Below the pieces are notes generated by a model that had not been told where the DNA came from, did not search any database, and saw only the letters and a program-made list of their open reading frames with translations. Source: Allacma fusca (lineage: Eukaryota > Arthropoda > Collembola > Symphypleona > Sminthuridae). Taken from it: a stretch of 64,000 nt of DNA. Shown one piece after another: positions 24,203 through 35,107 of the stretch (the first letter of the stretch is position 1; each line of letters starts with the position of its first letter). The stretch is from contig OX359246.1 in the NCBI GenBank assembly GCA_947179485.1, positions 54,167,632 through 54,231,631 of the forward strand. The letters run 5' to 3'. The position numbers and the translations under genes are program-made.

Positions 24203-25841
24203 TCCTTATATAATATGGACTGAGAAAGTAATTTTGAATTTTCGCGCCAAGTCTACGAGCCAATAAAAAAGCTGCATCTAAATTTAAGCTAATTTAAAAT
24301 TATAACAACAAGTAAACGATCGGATTGTTAAAAAAGCACAAAAAATATAAAAACATCTGCTTAAATTAGTAAAAAAAATAAAAGAGCATTATTGTAAAAA
24401 GCACAATAAATAAAAAAGCATCCTTTCTATTATTTTCAAATAGTAGACAGTCACCGTCTTAGTGGATTTGATACTAAAATTTACGCGTGCTAAAAAAATG
24501 TATTATTAAAATTATTAATTTTTTTTCTTTTTTAAAATAAATTATTAAAGCTTTAAACACTAGCAATGCGGCGGCGACATTATCACGGGCAGCCATTCAC
24601 CACTAAGACGGTCTAATCTTTCAAATTAGAAGAGAGAATTATTTTTTAAAAGCAAAAAATAAATTATTAAAGCATTTACAGTAGCAAGGAGCGCGACAAT
24701 GTCACGGTCAGCCGTCCGGGGGTCTGGCGACGCGAGACCTTTGGGCTTTCTTAATAATTACTACATAATTTAAGGTATTGTGACGATTGTTTGGACAAAG
24801 TTTAAGGAGTAAAGTTAAGTAAGTAAGAGTTAAAGTTGTAAGGACAAAGTTTGCATACAGTTGATGTTTATCTATCGAAGCCAATGTTTTTACATGGTCA
24901 ACTGTATGTTGCATTTTCGAGAAATAAAAAATAAATATTAAGATCATTGTAAATGACACTGCAGGAAGGTGAAGGAACCTACACAAATAATTGTGTATTT
25001 AAAGAAGTTGTGTAATATAGATTATAATCATATGAAATTGTATTTCGGAAGCAAAAATCGTTATTTAAAAAATATTCGATACAAAAAATTGAATTTTAAT
25101 ACTTGCGGATCAATCCGTTATACTGTGTTGGTATTGTTATTGGGAAATTGAGAAATGGGGGTATCTACCGATGCTGTCAGTGGCTTGATCCGCTGAAAGA
25201 GTATTATATTCGCTAAGATTTTAACATGAAGGGCGTAAGGAAATACCATGCGTCTTCCTTAAATTGCACTAATTTCAAATGAGGGTGAATACCCGTTTGT
25301 TTTATAGGAAAGTAGGCACTAGGTTATCAAAACCTTTTTATTCATGGTCAACTCTATGTAGTATTTTTTAGAGCCGCTTCTCAATACAGTGTAAAAGTAG
25401 TTGACAAAACTGAGGATCAGGGGGAACTACAGGGTGAAGGGAATGGTACTAATACAGTTAATTGTGTGGAGCCCGAAATATTATAAACTTTGCAGAGCTA
25501 CATATAGAAGGAAAGTTAAAGTAAAAATTGTCGACACTGAGCATCAAGGCAAAACACTTACAACAAATATTGTTTTAGGGAAGTTTTTAATCGTTAAATT
25601 TACTGATTTGTAAAAATGCATGCGGGACCAACTCCCAGCCGCGGTCTAGGTATCAAACATGGGACATATGCAGGACCGTAGTCTGAATTTCCCCACTGCG
25701 CTCAACCATAATTTTTTCACGTGTTTATCGATTTTCAGCATTATTCTGTTATCTATCTAGACTATTATCATGCAGGTTTTAATTTGCTACAACAAACCAA
25801 CACGTCAAGCAAATTTCCCTGCGGAGCAGGGCTTTTACTAG
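24203..25841 (+). mobile_element. Helitron copy A, non-autonomous
   Basis: Starts with TC (TCCTTATATAATATGG) after an A. It ends with a perfect hairpin CCCTGC-GGA-GCAGGG at 25817-25831 followed ten bases later by CTAG (25838-25841), the canonical Helitron 3' end. No target-site duplication is expected. It keeps a short relic of the helicase C-terminus and an inverted pair GCGGATCAA / TTGATCCGC also seen in copies B and C. No Rep domain is present. Confidence 0.8.
25303..25460 (+). pseudogene. Relic of Helitron helicase 3' end (copy A)
   Basis: Aligns with the better-preserved relic in copy B but is interrupted and translates only in pieces. It matches the segment that in intact Helitron/PIF1-type helicases contains the SHGQLYVALSRV-like motif. 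Confidence 0.45.
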
Positions 25842-26584
25842 TCTTATATAATATGGAGTGAGTATGTTCATTTGAATTTTCGCGCCAAATCTACGAGCCA
25901 ATAAGAAAGCTGCGTCTAATTTAAAAATTAGTACAAAAAATAAAAGAGCATAATATTGTTAAAAAAGAGCAAAACATATAAAAACATCTGCGTAAAAAAG
26001 CACAAAAAATAAAAAAGCATCATCTCTATTAAATTCAAAGAGTGGACAGTCTTCGTCTTTGTCTTGGTGTAATGCGGATTTGAGATTTAAATTTAAGTGC
26101 GCTAAATGAATTATTAAAATGAATTTTTAAAAAATTATAAATAAATTTATTATTAAAGCATTATACAGTAGTAACGGCGGCGAAATTGTCACGGCCAGCC
26201 ATTTAGTACCAAGACGGCCCACTCATTCAAATTAGTATTTCTAAACAAAAAAAATAAACTATTAAAGCATTATACAGTAGCAAGGGCGGCGACAGGGGGC
26301 CGTCCTGGGGTCTTGCGACGTGAGACCTTTGGGCTTTCTTAATAATTACTATAATTTAACGTAAGCTTCGTCGTGACGATGAAAAATTCTCAAGAAAAAG
26401 TTTGGATACAGTTGATATTTGTGTATCGAAGCCAATGATTTTACATGGTCAACTGTATGTTGCATTTTCGACAAATCAAAAATAAAGATTAAGATCATTG
26501 TAAATGACACTGCAGAAAGGTGAAGGAACCTACACAAGTAATTGTGTATTTAAAGTTGTGTAATAGATTATAGTCATACGAAAT

Positions 26585-27463
26585 TAAAGGCGTGGCCCGC
26601 AGGCCGTTCCCAAACCCAACCCGATTATTACCCGCAAACACGTAACCCGAACCCGCCCGACCCGAAAGTCAACCTCTAAAATATCAGCTCGCCCCGTCCA
26701 GACCGTAATTTTTTAGGCCCGCGCCAGACCGCAGCCCGTCGCGTTTCAGTTGACACGGCCCGACCCAGCTTGCGGGCCCCCGCGGGGGCCCGCAAATGTT
26801 TAGTGAAATGTATCAGATTCGCTTCTCGGTCGGTCTTCAGTACTTGTAAGTACTTCAATTCCTGAATCACCCTCCTGTCTAAAACAGAAGTGTAAACCGT
26901 AGAAACCGAAAAATAAATATTTTCTAACCTTTTAAATATTTGTAGCTGGTTTCATTTTTTATTCATGTCATATTATGTTTGAAAAACATTTCGCAGGAAT
27001 CGTTAACTGATCGTAAGAATACTACGCTACGAAATTCTACATGCTTTTGAGTTCAAAGCAGCAACTTCAAAACGTTACGACAAGTCACATCCACAGTACG
27101 ATAAGCGAGAAACACGATAAAGCAGAAACAGTAACTATAAACAATTACAAAGGCACAACCATGTGAGCTCAGATGAACGAAAAACCATATAATTCTACTG
27201 GGAAAAATCGAAATCTGCAAATTTAAACGTTTTGCGGGTTACTTGCGGGCCCAAAGTATATTTAAGTCTAACCCGAACCCGCCCTCAACCCGTACTATGT
27301 GCATAAAGTACAACCCGACCCAGCCCGTTGAAATACTATAAAAACCCAGCCCGATCCGCAACTTGCAACATGACAAAGCACTAAACCCGAACCCGCCCAT
27401 AACCCGCACGGGCGGGTCGGGCCTAAGCCCGACCCGAAATTTTACCCGCGGGCCACGCCTTTA
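26585..27463. mobile_element. Non-autonomous hAT element inside Helitron copy B
   Basis: Perfect 16-base terminal inverted repeats TAAAGGCGTGGCCCGC (26585-26600 and 27448-27463) are flanked by an 8-base target duplication TACGAAAT (26577-26584 and 27464-27471). Copy A shows the empty site. Subterminal regions are packed with CCCGACCCG/CCCGAACCCG motifs, typical of some hAT families. The 879-base interior has no transposase. Confidence 0.9.
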
Positions 27464-27728
27464 TACGAAATTATATTTCAGAATCAAACATGATTATTTA
27501 AAAAATATTCGATAAAAAAATCACTTCAGCAATAGAACTTTAATACTAGCGGATCAAGTAGTTATACTGTTGGTGTTGTTATTGGGAAGTGGAGGTTATC
27601 TACCGACTTAGGTGGTGGCTTGATCCGCTCAAAGAGAATTATATTCGCTAGGTTTTAACAGGAAGGGCGGAAGGAGACACCATGTTTTTTCCCAAGTTAC
27701 ACTAATTTCAAATGAGGGTGATACCCGT

Positions 27729-27920
27729 TTGTTTTATAGGAAAGTAGGTATTTGGTTATCAAAACCGTTTACTCATGGTCAGATCTATGTAGAATTTTTT
27801 AGAGCGACTTCTCAAAACAAAGTAAAAGTATATGTCGACAAAACTGATGATCAGGGGAACTACAGGGTGAATGGAATGGTACTTATAGAGATTAGACTTA
27901 TAGAGCCCAAAATATTATAA
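27729..27920 (+). pseudogene. Relic of Helitron helicase C-terminal motif (copy B)
   Basis: The translated stretch reads YRKVGIWLSKPFTHGQIYVE and then FFRATSQNKVKVYV. This matches the C-terminal motif of Helitron PIF1-like helicases (roughly RVGIYLPEPVFSHGQLYVALSRV). It is only about 60 residues long and lacks the rest of the Rep-helicase protein, so the element cannot mobilise itself. Confidence 0.65.
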
Positions 27921-28300
27921 ACTTTGCAGAGCTACATATAGAAGGAAAGTTGAAGTAAAAGTTGTCAACATTTAGTATCAAGGCAAAATACTTGATGACA
28001 GAAATGAAACGTTTACAATAAATATTGTTTTAAGGACGTTTTTAATCGTTAAATTTACTGATTTGTAAAAATGTATGCGGGACCGACTCCCATCCGCGGT
28101 CTAGGGATCAAACAAGGGCCTTATTGTGAAGTTCAACAGTGCGCTCAATCATGATTTTTTCACGTGTTTATCGATTTTTTGCATTTTGATTGGCTTTTAT
28201 TCTGCTATCTATCTAGACTATTATCACGCAATTATTAATTATTAATTACAACAAACCAAGACGTCAAGCAAATCTCCCTGCGGAGCAGATCTTTTACTAG

Positions 28301-29145
28301 TAGAATTTTAAAATCAGCGGATCAAGCCGTTTGACGGTGTTGATGTTATTGGGAAATGGGGGTTATCCACCGAAGCAGGCGGTGGCTTGATCCGATCAAA
28401 GAAAATGTTATATTGGCCAAGGTTTTAACAGGAAGGACGAAAGGGGCTACCATGCTTATTCTAAAAATTACACTAACTTCAAATAATGGTGAATACCCGT
28501 TTGTTTTATAGTATAGTAGGCATTTGGTTATCAAAACCCGTTTTTGATCCCAAACCAGCGCAAACCCCGTGGTCAACGCTGTGTAGCATTTTCTAGAGCC
28601 AAAAAAGTATATGTCAACAAAACAGGATCAGGGTGACGGGAATGGTACTTATACAGTTAATTGTGTGGAGTCCGAAATATAATTATTTATTCTTATACCA
28701 CACTGTAACATTTCCGCGGACGTTAAGTATAATAAACTAATACTAGCACAGCACAGCCAGCTATTGCGTATAACTATTTACTACCTTCGATACTTACATT
28801 CGCCATCCGTAGTCAGCAATAGCAATAGGTAAAATACGTGATGACAGAAATGAAACAATTACAACAAATATAGTTTTAATGAAGTGTTTAAACGATAAAT
28901 TTAGTGATTTGTTAAAATGAATGCGGGACCGGCTCCCAGCCGCGTTCTACTGATCAAACAAGGGGCATGCAAAGGGCCTTCGTGAGAAGTTCCCGAGTTC
29001 GTTCAAACGTGATCTTTTCACGTGTTTATCGAATTTTAAACGGTTTAAATCGTACAATTACCATGCAGGTTTTAATTTTGTAGCAAATTAATTTAGCAAT
29101 CTAAGACTTAAAGCGAATCTCCCTGCGGAGCAGGGCTGTTACTAG
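28301..29145 (+). mobile_element. Helitron copy C, 5'-truncated
   Basis: Directly follows copy B's CTAG. It aligns to the copy B segment from about 27530 onward and ends with a perfect CCCTGC-GGA-GCAGGG hairpin (29121-29135) and CTAG (29142-29145). About 110 bases near 28680-28800 are unlike the other copies and look like replaced or inserted filler. Confidence 0.75.
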
Positions 29146-29640
29146 TACTATCACATTTACTGTTGAACTATCCTGTTTTGATAATTTATCATTTTCAAGA
29201 TCTTTAATGTCACGATGACGTAAGCGAGTACGAGAGGCCAAAAGAGAGAATTAAATTGATCTTTATGCACTACATGATTACCTTATTCCATGTGATTTTT
29301 ATAATAATTCTTGGATCATTTAAGTCAATTATCCCCCAAAAGCATAGCCCTTACTTCCGTCCTACCTCTAAAAATATACACGTTTCAAACCTCTTTTTAG
29401 TGGTTTTTTAACCGATTTTAGTCAATTCAGGAAATCAAAATTTTGGTCCTTCGGGCCGGATGTAAATAACACCTGCATCATTCGAAATATTCGTTGAGAA
29501 GTTTCTAATTTCATTGAAAACATGGACACTTTAATTGACAAGCAAAGCAAAGTTGTTGGGGAGGAAGTATAAGATCGATCATGAATCAGCTCACGATCGG
29601 GACAACGGGCAACTAAGTTTAGCCAATTAAGAATTCAACA
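29146..29640. other. Sequence between Helitron cluster and minisatellite arm
   Basis: Nothing recognisable as a gene; probably transposon-derived or old intergenic sequence. Confidence 0.35.
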
Positions 29641-29645
29641 GTAAA

Positions 29646-29960
29646 TATTGGTCACAGCTGGTTTCTTGGCCTTAAATTGGTTAATATCGGTCACAACTGG
29701 TTGCTGGGCCTCAAATTAGCCAATATTGATAGCAGCTGGTTTTTTGGGCTCTGATAAATCAATATTGGTGAAAATGGTTCTGTGGACACGGTTTGACTAA
29801 TTTTGGTAACAATTGATTCCTTGGCCACGCATTCTCCAATTTGGCCATAAGACATTTTTTTTGTATGTTTGATAATTAGTGACCAAAATTGGTTTCTTCG
29901 TATATGATTAGCTAATATTGGTGATAACTGGCTTCATGACATCAGATTAGTAAAAGAATT
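29646..29960 (+). repeat. Degenerate minisatellite, about 40-base units (left foldback arm)
   Basis: Repeated variants of ATTGGTCACAGCTGGTTTCT followed by TGGCCTTAAATTGG, spaced about 40 to 60 bases, on the plus strand. They diverge from one another, so the array is old. Confidence 0.7.
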
Positions 29961-30439
29961 GATAACTGCTGAAATCGCAGCTCTGTGTCTTATTGATCAC
30001 TAGTTGTAGCTTCTACACTAAATAAACTAAATATAAGTACTAAAGCTAAAGAGCAAAAGTGAAATAGTTACGAAAAGGAGCCATTTTTGGTGGATAGCTC
30101 GGCGTTTCTAAATATTTTTTGAACAGCTGCATTTGTAGCAAATGCTATAAGGACTTATATGAGTCGGATATTATCTTTCACAATTCTCAACATAGAGACG
30201 TGTGAGAGAGATGTGTTATAGTTCGATGGAAATCCTATAAAATTTCCTACAAACTGGCTTCAAAATAACTTCTGATTCTGATAAAAACGATTGTCATTGG
30301 CGCTTCTTAGCCCAGTGATCTCAAATATTGGTCACTGTCAATGAAGTAAATTTTAGAATTCTTGGAAATAAATTTGCGTGAAACCCCGGGAATTTAATAT
30401 TTTATGAGTGTATAATAATGTAATAAATTTCATAATATT

Positions 30440-30600
30440 TTATGAACAGCTGTGACTGTGACCAATATTAACATATTCAAGGCCAAGAAACCAGCTTTAA
30501 CAAATATGTACCACTCTAAGTCCAAGAAACCAGCTGTCCCGAAAGTCTGAGGCCTAGAAACCAGTGGTTATCAATAATGGTTAGTATTTGAGCCTTGGAA
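30440..30600 (-). repeat. Degenerate minisatellite in opposite orientation (right foldback arm)
   Basis: Three or more units contain GGCCAAGAAACCAGCT, the reverse complement of the motif in the left arm. Together they could form a long imperfect hairpin. Confidence 0.65.
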
Positions 30601-30827
30601 CCACTTATGATAAATGCATGCCGAAAATATGCCAAGTTGAAATTCAAGATGAACAGAGGGAAGGACCGACGAGTTAGAATTAAAAACTTCGGCGCGATTT
30701 CTCGAGCAAACCAGGGCGAGATGGCCCGAACTTTTACCCATGCTGGCGCAGACATTGGGCCAGGCGCCTAAGCTCACACAAAATTTCATTCTGATCCTCA
30801 GTGGGCATAGAGGAAGGGTAACTTGTA
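30576..30827 (-). repeat. Right arm of the long inverted repeat (pairs with 23434-23730)
   Basis: The reverse complement matches the left arm over about 250 bases and continues without a gap into the minisatellite. Confidence 0.7.
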
Positions 30828-31291
30828 AGCTCTGTACAGTAAATGGATTTACCGACCATGAAATAATCTCGATGATTTAACATCACAACCTATGTAACAT
30901 GCATATATGTGTGTACTGTATCCTTTGTAACAGTCGATAAAAATATTGCAACCTGAACTTCCTCTGGTTAGAACAGATAAGTTAAGCATTGTTTGTCATG
31001 ACAATTTCTGATAAGGTTTTTCACTCTTCAGTCCTGGCATGGATATTGGACGCCTGTGTATGTACATTAGTACAATCGAGTTCATCTTTGCTGTCAGAAC
31101 ACTATATAGATGTTTTATTTTTTTCTTTCTCCAAACTTTAGTGAAACTGTAAAACAAATTCCTGTAAATTACTAACAGGTGCACAGCTGTACTTTAACAC
31201 GCATCTTTCAATCATCATTAAGCTTGTGATATCAAGGTACGAAGAGGAACCAATAATCAATAATAATTCAGTATCCGGTTTTCAGAGGACA
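30828..31291. other. Intergenic region upstream of P6
   Basis: No gene supported. Presumed promoter and leader of P6. Confidence 0.4.
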
Positions 31292-31362
31292 GTAAGAGTG
31301 CATGTACAGATGCGATATTGCGAATTTCACGATGATGTACATTAATGATTATTATTTTGTAG
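31292..31362 (+). other. Probable 5'-UTR intron of P6
   Basis: GACA|GTAAGA donor at 31292 and a TTATTATTTTGTAG acceptor ending at 31362, nine bases before the ATG. Confidence 0.5.
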
Positions 31363-31371
31363 GAAAACAAA

Positions 31372-34268
31372 ATGGATTGTTTCAAAAATATATTCGGGAG
31401 GGGAACACGTCGCTCCCGGGTAAGACAACATCCTCCAGTTCAAGGTCAAGGGGACAATGGAGTCATATCACCCCAAAGGCCCACAATCATTCGGTCGGGT
31501 TTAAATAGCGAAATCTCCCAATTACCTTCAACTCATCAGCCACTACAAGGTCCGTCTCTGTCTCATGACTACAACCACGGCTCACCCAGATACGCCAACG
31601 AAGATATCTGGGAGAATACAGAAACTTCTTTGGAATCTTTGCTTCAACAGTTAAAGCAAAGGATTGATGAACAAACAGAAAAATACACTGTAGCTTTAGC
31701 AAAATATCCCAGCGACGCCTCCAGCCACCCAAGTATGAATTTGAAACAATTTCATTCTCAACAAAAGCAGTTAATAGTAGCAGATTTTCAAACTTCCTAT
31801 AAGACAGCCTTCCAGTCACCTTCATGGTCGACGGTGGTCAAACAAGCAGCTGAAGTATTAACAGCCAGAATGGACTCCGAATTTGCAAATTTTCACAATC
31901 CTGCTGGCGACGATGGGCTACGTAACTACGTGCTCCAGTTTTCCAAATCATCTGTGCAGATTTATGTTGACTGCATGCGTCAAGGCAACGGAAGCCCCAC
32001 AAACATGGAACGCAATCACACCGCTGCCCAAAATGAAGCAATGAACTACTACCATCGATATTTTTGCCTTTTTGGATTGAATATAACCGATGACTGGAAA
32101 CACGGCTTACTACAGCAAATTGATGCAAAGTATCAAGAACTCAAAGCGTCCCAACTACATCAACGTGGTCAGATCCAAGCCCCCCTCCACCCCTCTAATA
32201 AATCTTCAAGCATTAACATTGGAATTTATTTAAGCGAGAGCACTATTTCTATCGCAACCATTAATCAAGAATCCGAGAGTAATGTATTAGTCGAAGAAAT
32301 TCCAGCAGAAATTTCCTTTTTAAAAAAAGAGATAAAAATCGGAAAACAAACTTCAGGAGACGACACCTCATTCAAACTACTCGCATTAATCAGAAGCCCT
32401 TCCTCAACGAATTCGGTCAAAGTGGGGTCCCAGTCTTTCAATCTTACCACCGAAGAAATCCTCGGAGCATTCTTCATCCGTGTCCGAGTAATAATCGCAA
32501 AAATTACAGGGTTAGAAATCAATAAGGCTGTCCTGACTGCCTCCTTCTTCCTGTCTGCCTTGGAAAAGGAAAGAATGAAATATGCACTGAAGATTTCGGG
32601 CTTTCACAAATTTAGAATTATCACGTCTGTTTTAACAACCGCTGTGGCCTATGCCCATGAAATTCAACACTACCAAAATAATGGAGGAACAAATTCGATT
32701 CTAGTCATTCATCCAACCAGCAGATCATTCTCCATGGCAATGATTGAGCTACATCCCAATCAAATCGTCTCCGTAAGTTCTATTGGTCCCGAGAATATTC
32801 CCCAATATGAAGGCAACTTCCGACATTGCCACAACAAACTGTACAATTCTCAAGTCTTGTCCGTGGAACAAATAGATTATCTTAAAATGATGTATGACCA
32901 AGCTCTCGGCAGATTGTTTCAAGACACTCAAATCCATACGAGTCACATTGTAATGGTGAATGATCGGAAAGAAATTCCACAGCTTCAAAAATTCGTGAAC
33001 TCATTTTTCAGTGGTAACATTATAAACAAGTTAGTCCACGACGGGCCGCTCTCGGGTGCCGCAATTGTTGCATCTGAGTTTCCAATATTCCCTTCTCAAT
33101 TGAATATATACGACTCCAGCCGTTCAGATTTGCTCGTGTCATGCGGTACAACCCCTATTGGAGGATTTAAGGCATTTAAGAATTCCAGATTTGTTCCAGG
33201 GGAAGTTCTTAGCATCCCAGTGGCAATTCCACTGGAAGGAATTGACTTGAATTTCCAGGAGCTCATACGAGATTCAGCTTGCTTAGAAGTGGGACGGTAC
33301 TATTTGAAACCCAGGAACTATTCCATTACCAAAGCACAACTGGTTGTTAATGTTGACGAGGATGGTGTTTTTGCTGTTCATGCCAACTTCCCAAATGGAC
33401 TAAATGATGGATTTATGAAAAGAATATACGGAATTCAATCAGGCGATAGTCAATTGGGACTGAAAAGCCTATTCATTTATTATGGTATCAATGCATTATT
33501 ATTAATACTTACTTATTTTAATAAAAGTCAAACCAAATATATAAACATGGTTCAATCATTTTTGATATATTAAAAATTTCAGAGAAGGGAGACAATGCAA
33601 AAGAAGGTATTTATTCAAACTTGCCGCCCATAAATATTACCGAGGAAGGTAACAATTCGGAAATAAGAACGCGTAATTTCCCAGTACAACCGGAAACCTC
33701 CAAAACCACCGGAAACATTCCATATTCCATTAGTCCAGACATGTTGACACTGATAAAACAGAAATCACTAAGCGCAGTACAAGACGGTCTTAAGAAGTAT
33801 AAGTTAAAGATGACCGAATTAACAGACAGGAAGGAACCACTTAAAGACAGCGATATTAAAAATTTTCATGACAAAGTGAAAACCCAAGTGTTACTTGCGT
33901 TCACCTCAACATTCGAAAAAGTATTTTCCACGGCTCCCGCAACCCATGAAGCTCTACAATATGCTCTGACGAAATTAGAAGCAGAAATGCTTGCACTGCT
34001 TCCAGTTTTCATGAAGAGGCATGAAATAGTAATTGGGAGAGTGACAGCAAAGACTACTCTTGTAATGCTGGAAGCAGAAAATAAATTCGAGGATAAAATG
34101 ACGGAAGCTACCGACCCGAACGTCCCGGGAGGAGGTGAAGTAAGTCAAGATAGTGTGTTGAAAGAAGCAGAGGAATGGTTGAAGCAAAAACTGGAGGAAG
34201 AAGGTTTACAATGTGATGAGATCCTGCTGAAAGAACTAAGATTCAAGCTAAATCAGAAACTTCATTAG
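31372..34268 (+). CDS. P6: helical - Hsp70-like - helical protein
   Basis: Exons 31372-33484 and 33583-34268 (TATG|GTATCA, AAATTTCAG acceptor, phase 1); 932 residues. The N-terminus MDCFKNIFGRGTRRSR has Cys3 and a basic run, a possible membrane anchor. Residues about 83-260 form a divergent helical module (LKQRIDEQTEKYTVALAKY, LKQFHSQQKQL, ITDDWKHGLLQQIDAKY). About 279-570 is the nucleotide-binding-like part (INIGIYLSESTISIATI, TSVLTTAVAYA, GPLSGAAIVAS), and about 575-700 the substrate-binding-like part (YDSSRSDLLVS, VDEDGVFAVHANFPNG). About 756-931 is the C-terminal helical module (VQDGLKKYKLKMTEL, LKDSDIKNFHDKV, LEAENKFEDKM). Hsp70 nucleotide motifs are missing. Shares its full layout with P7 next door, with which it presumably arose by tandem duplication. 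Confidence 0.85.
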
Positions 34269-35099
34269 TTTTGATTTTCCTATACCAACTACATTTAACT
34301 TTTTGCAACACATTTCATTATTATTCCACGCTTGCACCTGTGTATAAAAGTTTCTCTATTTCTTACGTTTTGTGTACTCATAGAAAATATATAACATTTA
34401 TGACTGAAAAATATATTTCATGTACGGGCATATTGCAGTAAACTTCCTTTAAAAATGTATTCATACTTTCCTACATTATCCTAAAGTCATAATAAGTTCA
34501 TACACTCATAGTAAAAATATGATTCATTTGGAGTCGATAAGAATAATTGTTTATCAATACCTTCCAATGTTTTCCCAAAACATGTACAGCCATTCTAAAG
34601 GTACATACATTCTAAACCAAATATAATATACTGATATGGAATGGTTGGATATAATCAGTACTTATTAAAGCCATGTAGCTTGGGAGGAATAATACTATAA
34701 ATTGATATTGCTTCAGTATCAGAAATAGCTGCTGCTGTAACATATGCATACACGCGATTGTGGTTTGTATAGAGATAAATGTCAACTATTATAAAACTAC
34801 ATATGCCGTAAAACATACCTACACAGTTCCTGTACAGCGGTTTAAAGTTAAGCAGCAACCTACAACACCACTAGTCTCTGGGCACTGCTTTTGTAAATTG
34901 TTAGTAGCAGTAGTAGTACATTATTTCAATGTCAAAACTTTGTGAAGATAATTGACGCCTAAAATCTACATGCACGGATTGTGAGCACCCCAAGAACAAA
35001 AAGTTAGATACCTTCTTGTCAATACAATTTGCATGCAATTAATTACCTGTTACCATGCTTTAAGATTAAATTGTAGGCATTAATTATCCGAACATTTAC
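34269..35099. other. Intergenic region between P6 and P7
   Basis: No gene supported. Presumed P7 promoter toward the right end. Confidence 0.45.
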
Positions 35100-35107
35100 A
35101 GAATACT

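Larger units (their letters stand above)
25842..28300 (+). mobile_element. Helitron copy B, containing a hAT insertion
   Basis: Begins TCTTATATAATATGG immediately after the CTAG of copy A, a head-to-tail junction with no spacer. It ends CTAG at 28297-28300 after a hairpin whose second arm has decayed (GCAGAT for GCAGGG). It aligns with copy A over its whole length apart from the 879-base hAT element and its duplicated target. It holds the clearest helicase relic. Confidence 0.8.
23434..30827. mobile_element. Candidate foldback-like element invaded by Helitrons
   Basis: Inverted outer arms lie at 23434-23730 and 30576-30827, and oppositely oriented minisatellite arms (AGCTGGTTTCTTGGCC units) at 29646-29960 and 30440-30600 sit around a unique AT-rich core. 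The simplest reading is one foldback-type element whose left side was split by the Helitron cluster at 24203-29145. I could not identify a target-site duplication or a transposase, so the single-element reading is inference. Confidence 0.4.

Noticed and set aside
25600-25700. tRNA-like or SINE-like sequence in the Helitron copies (GGGACC...GGTATCAAAC)
   Set aside because: No cloverleaf or proper A and B boxes. The segment is part of the repeated Helitron body.
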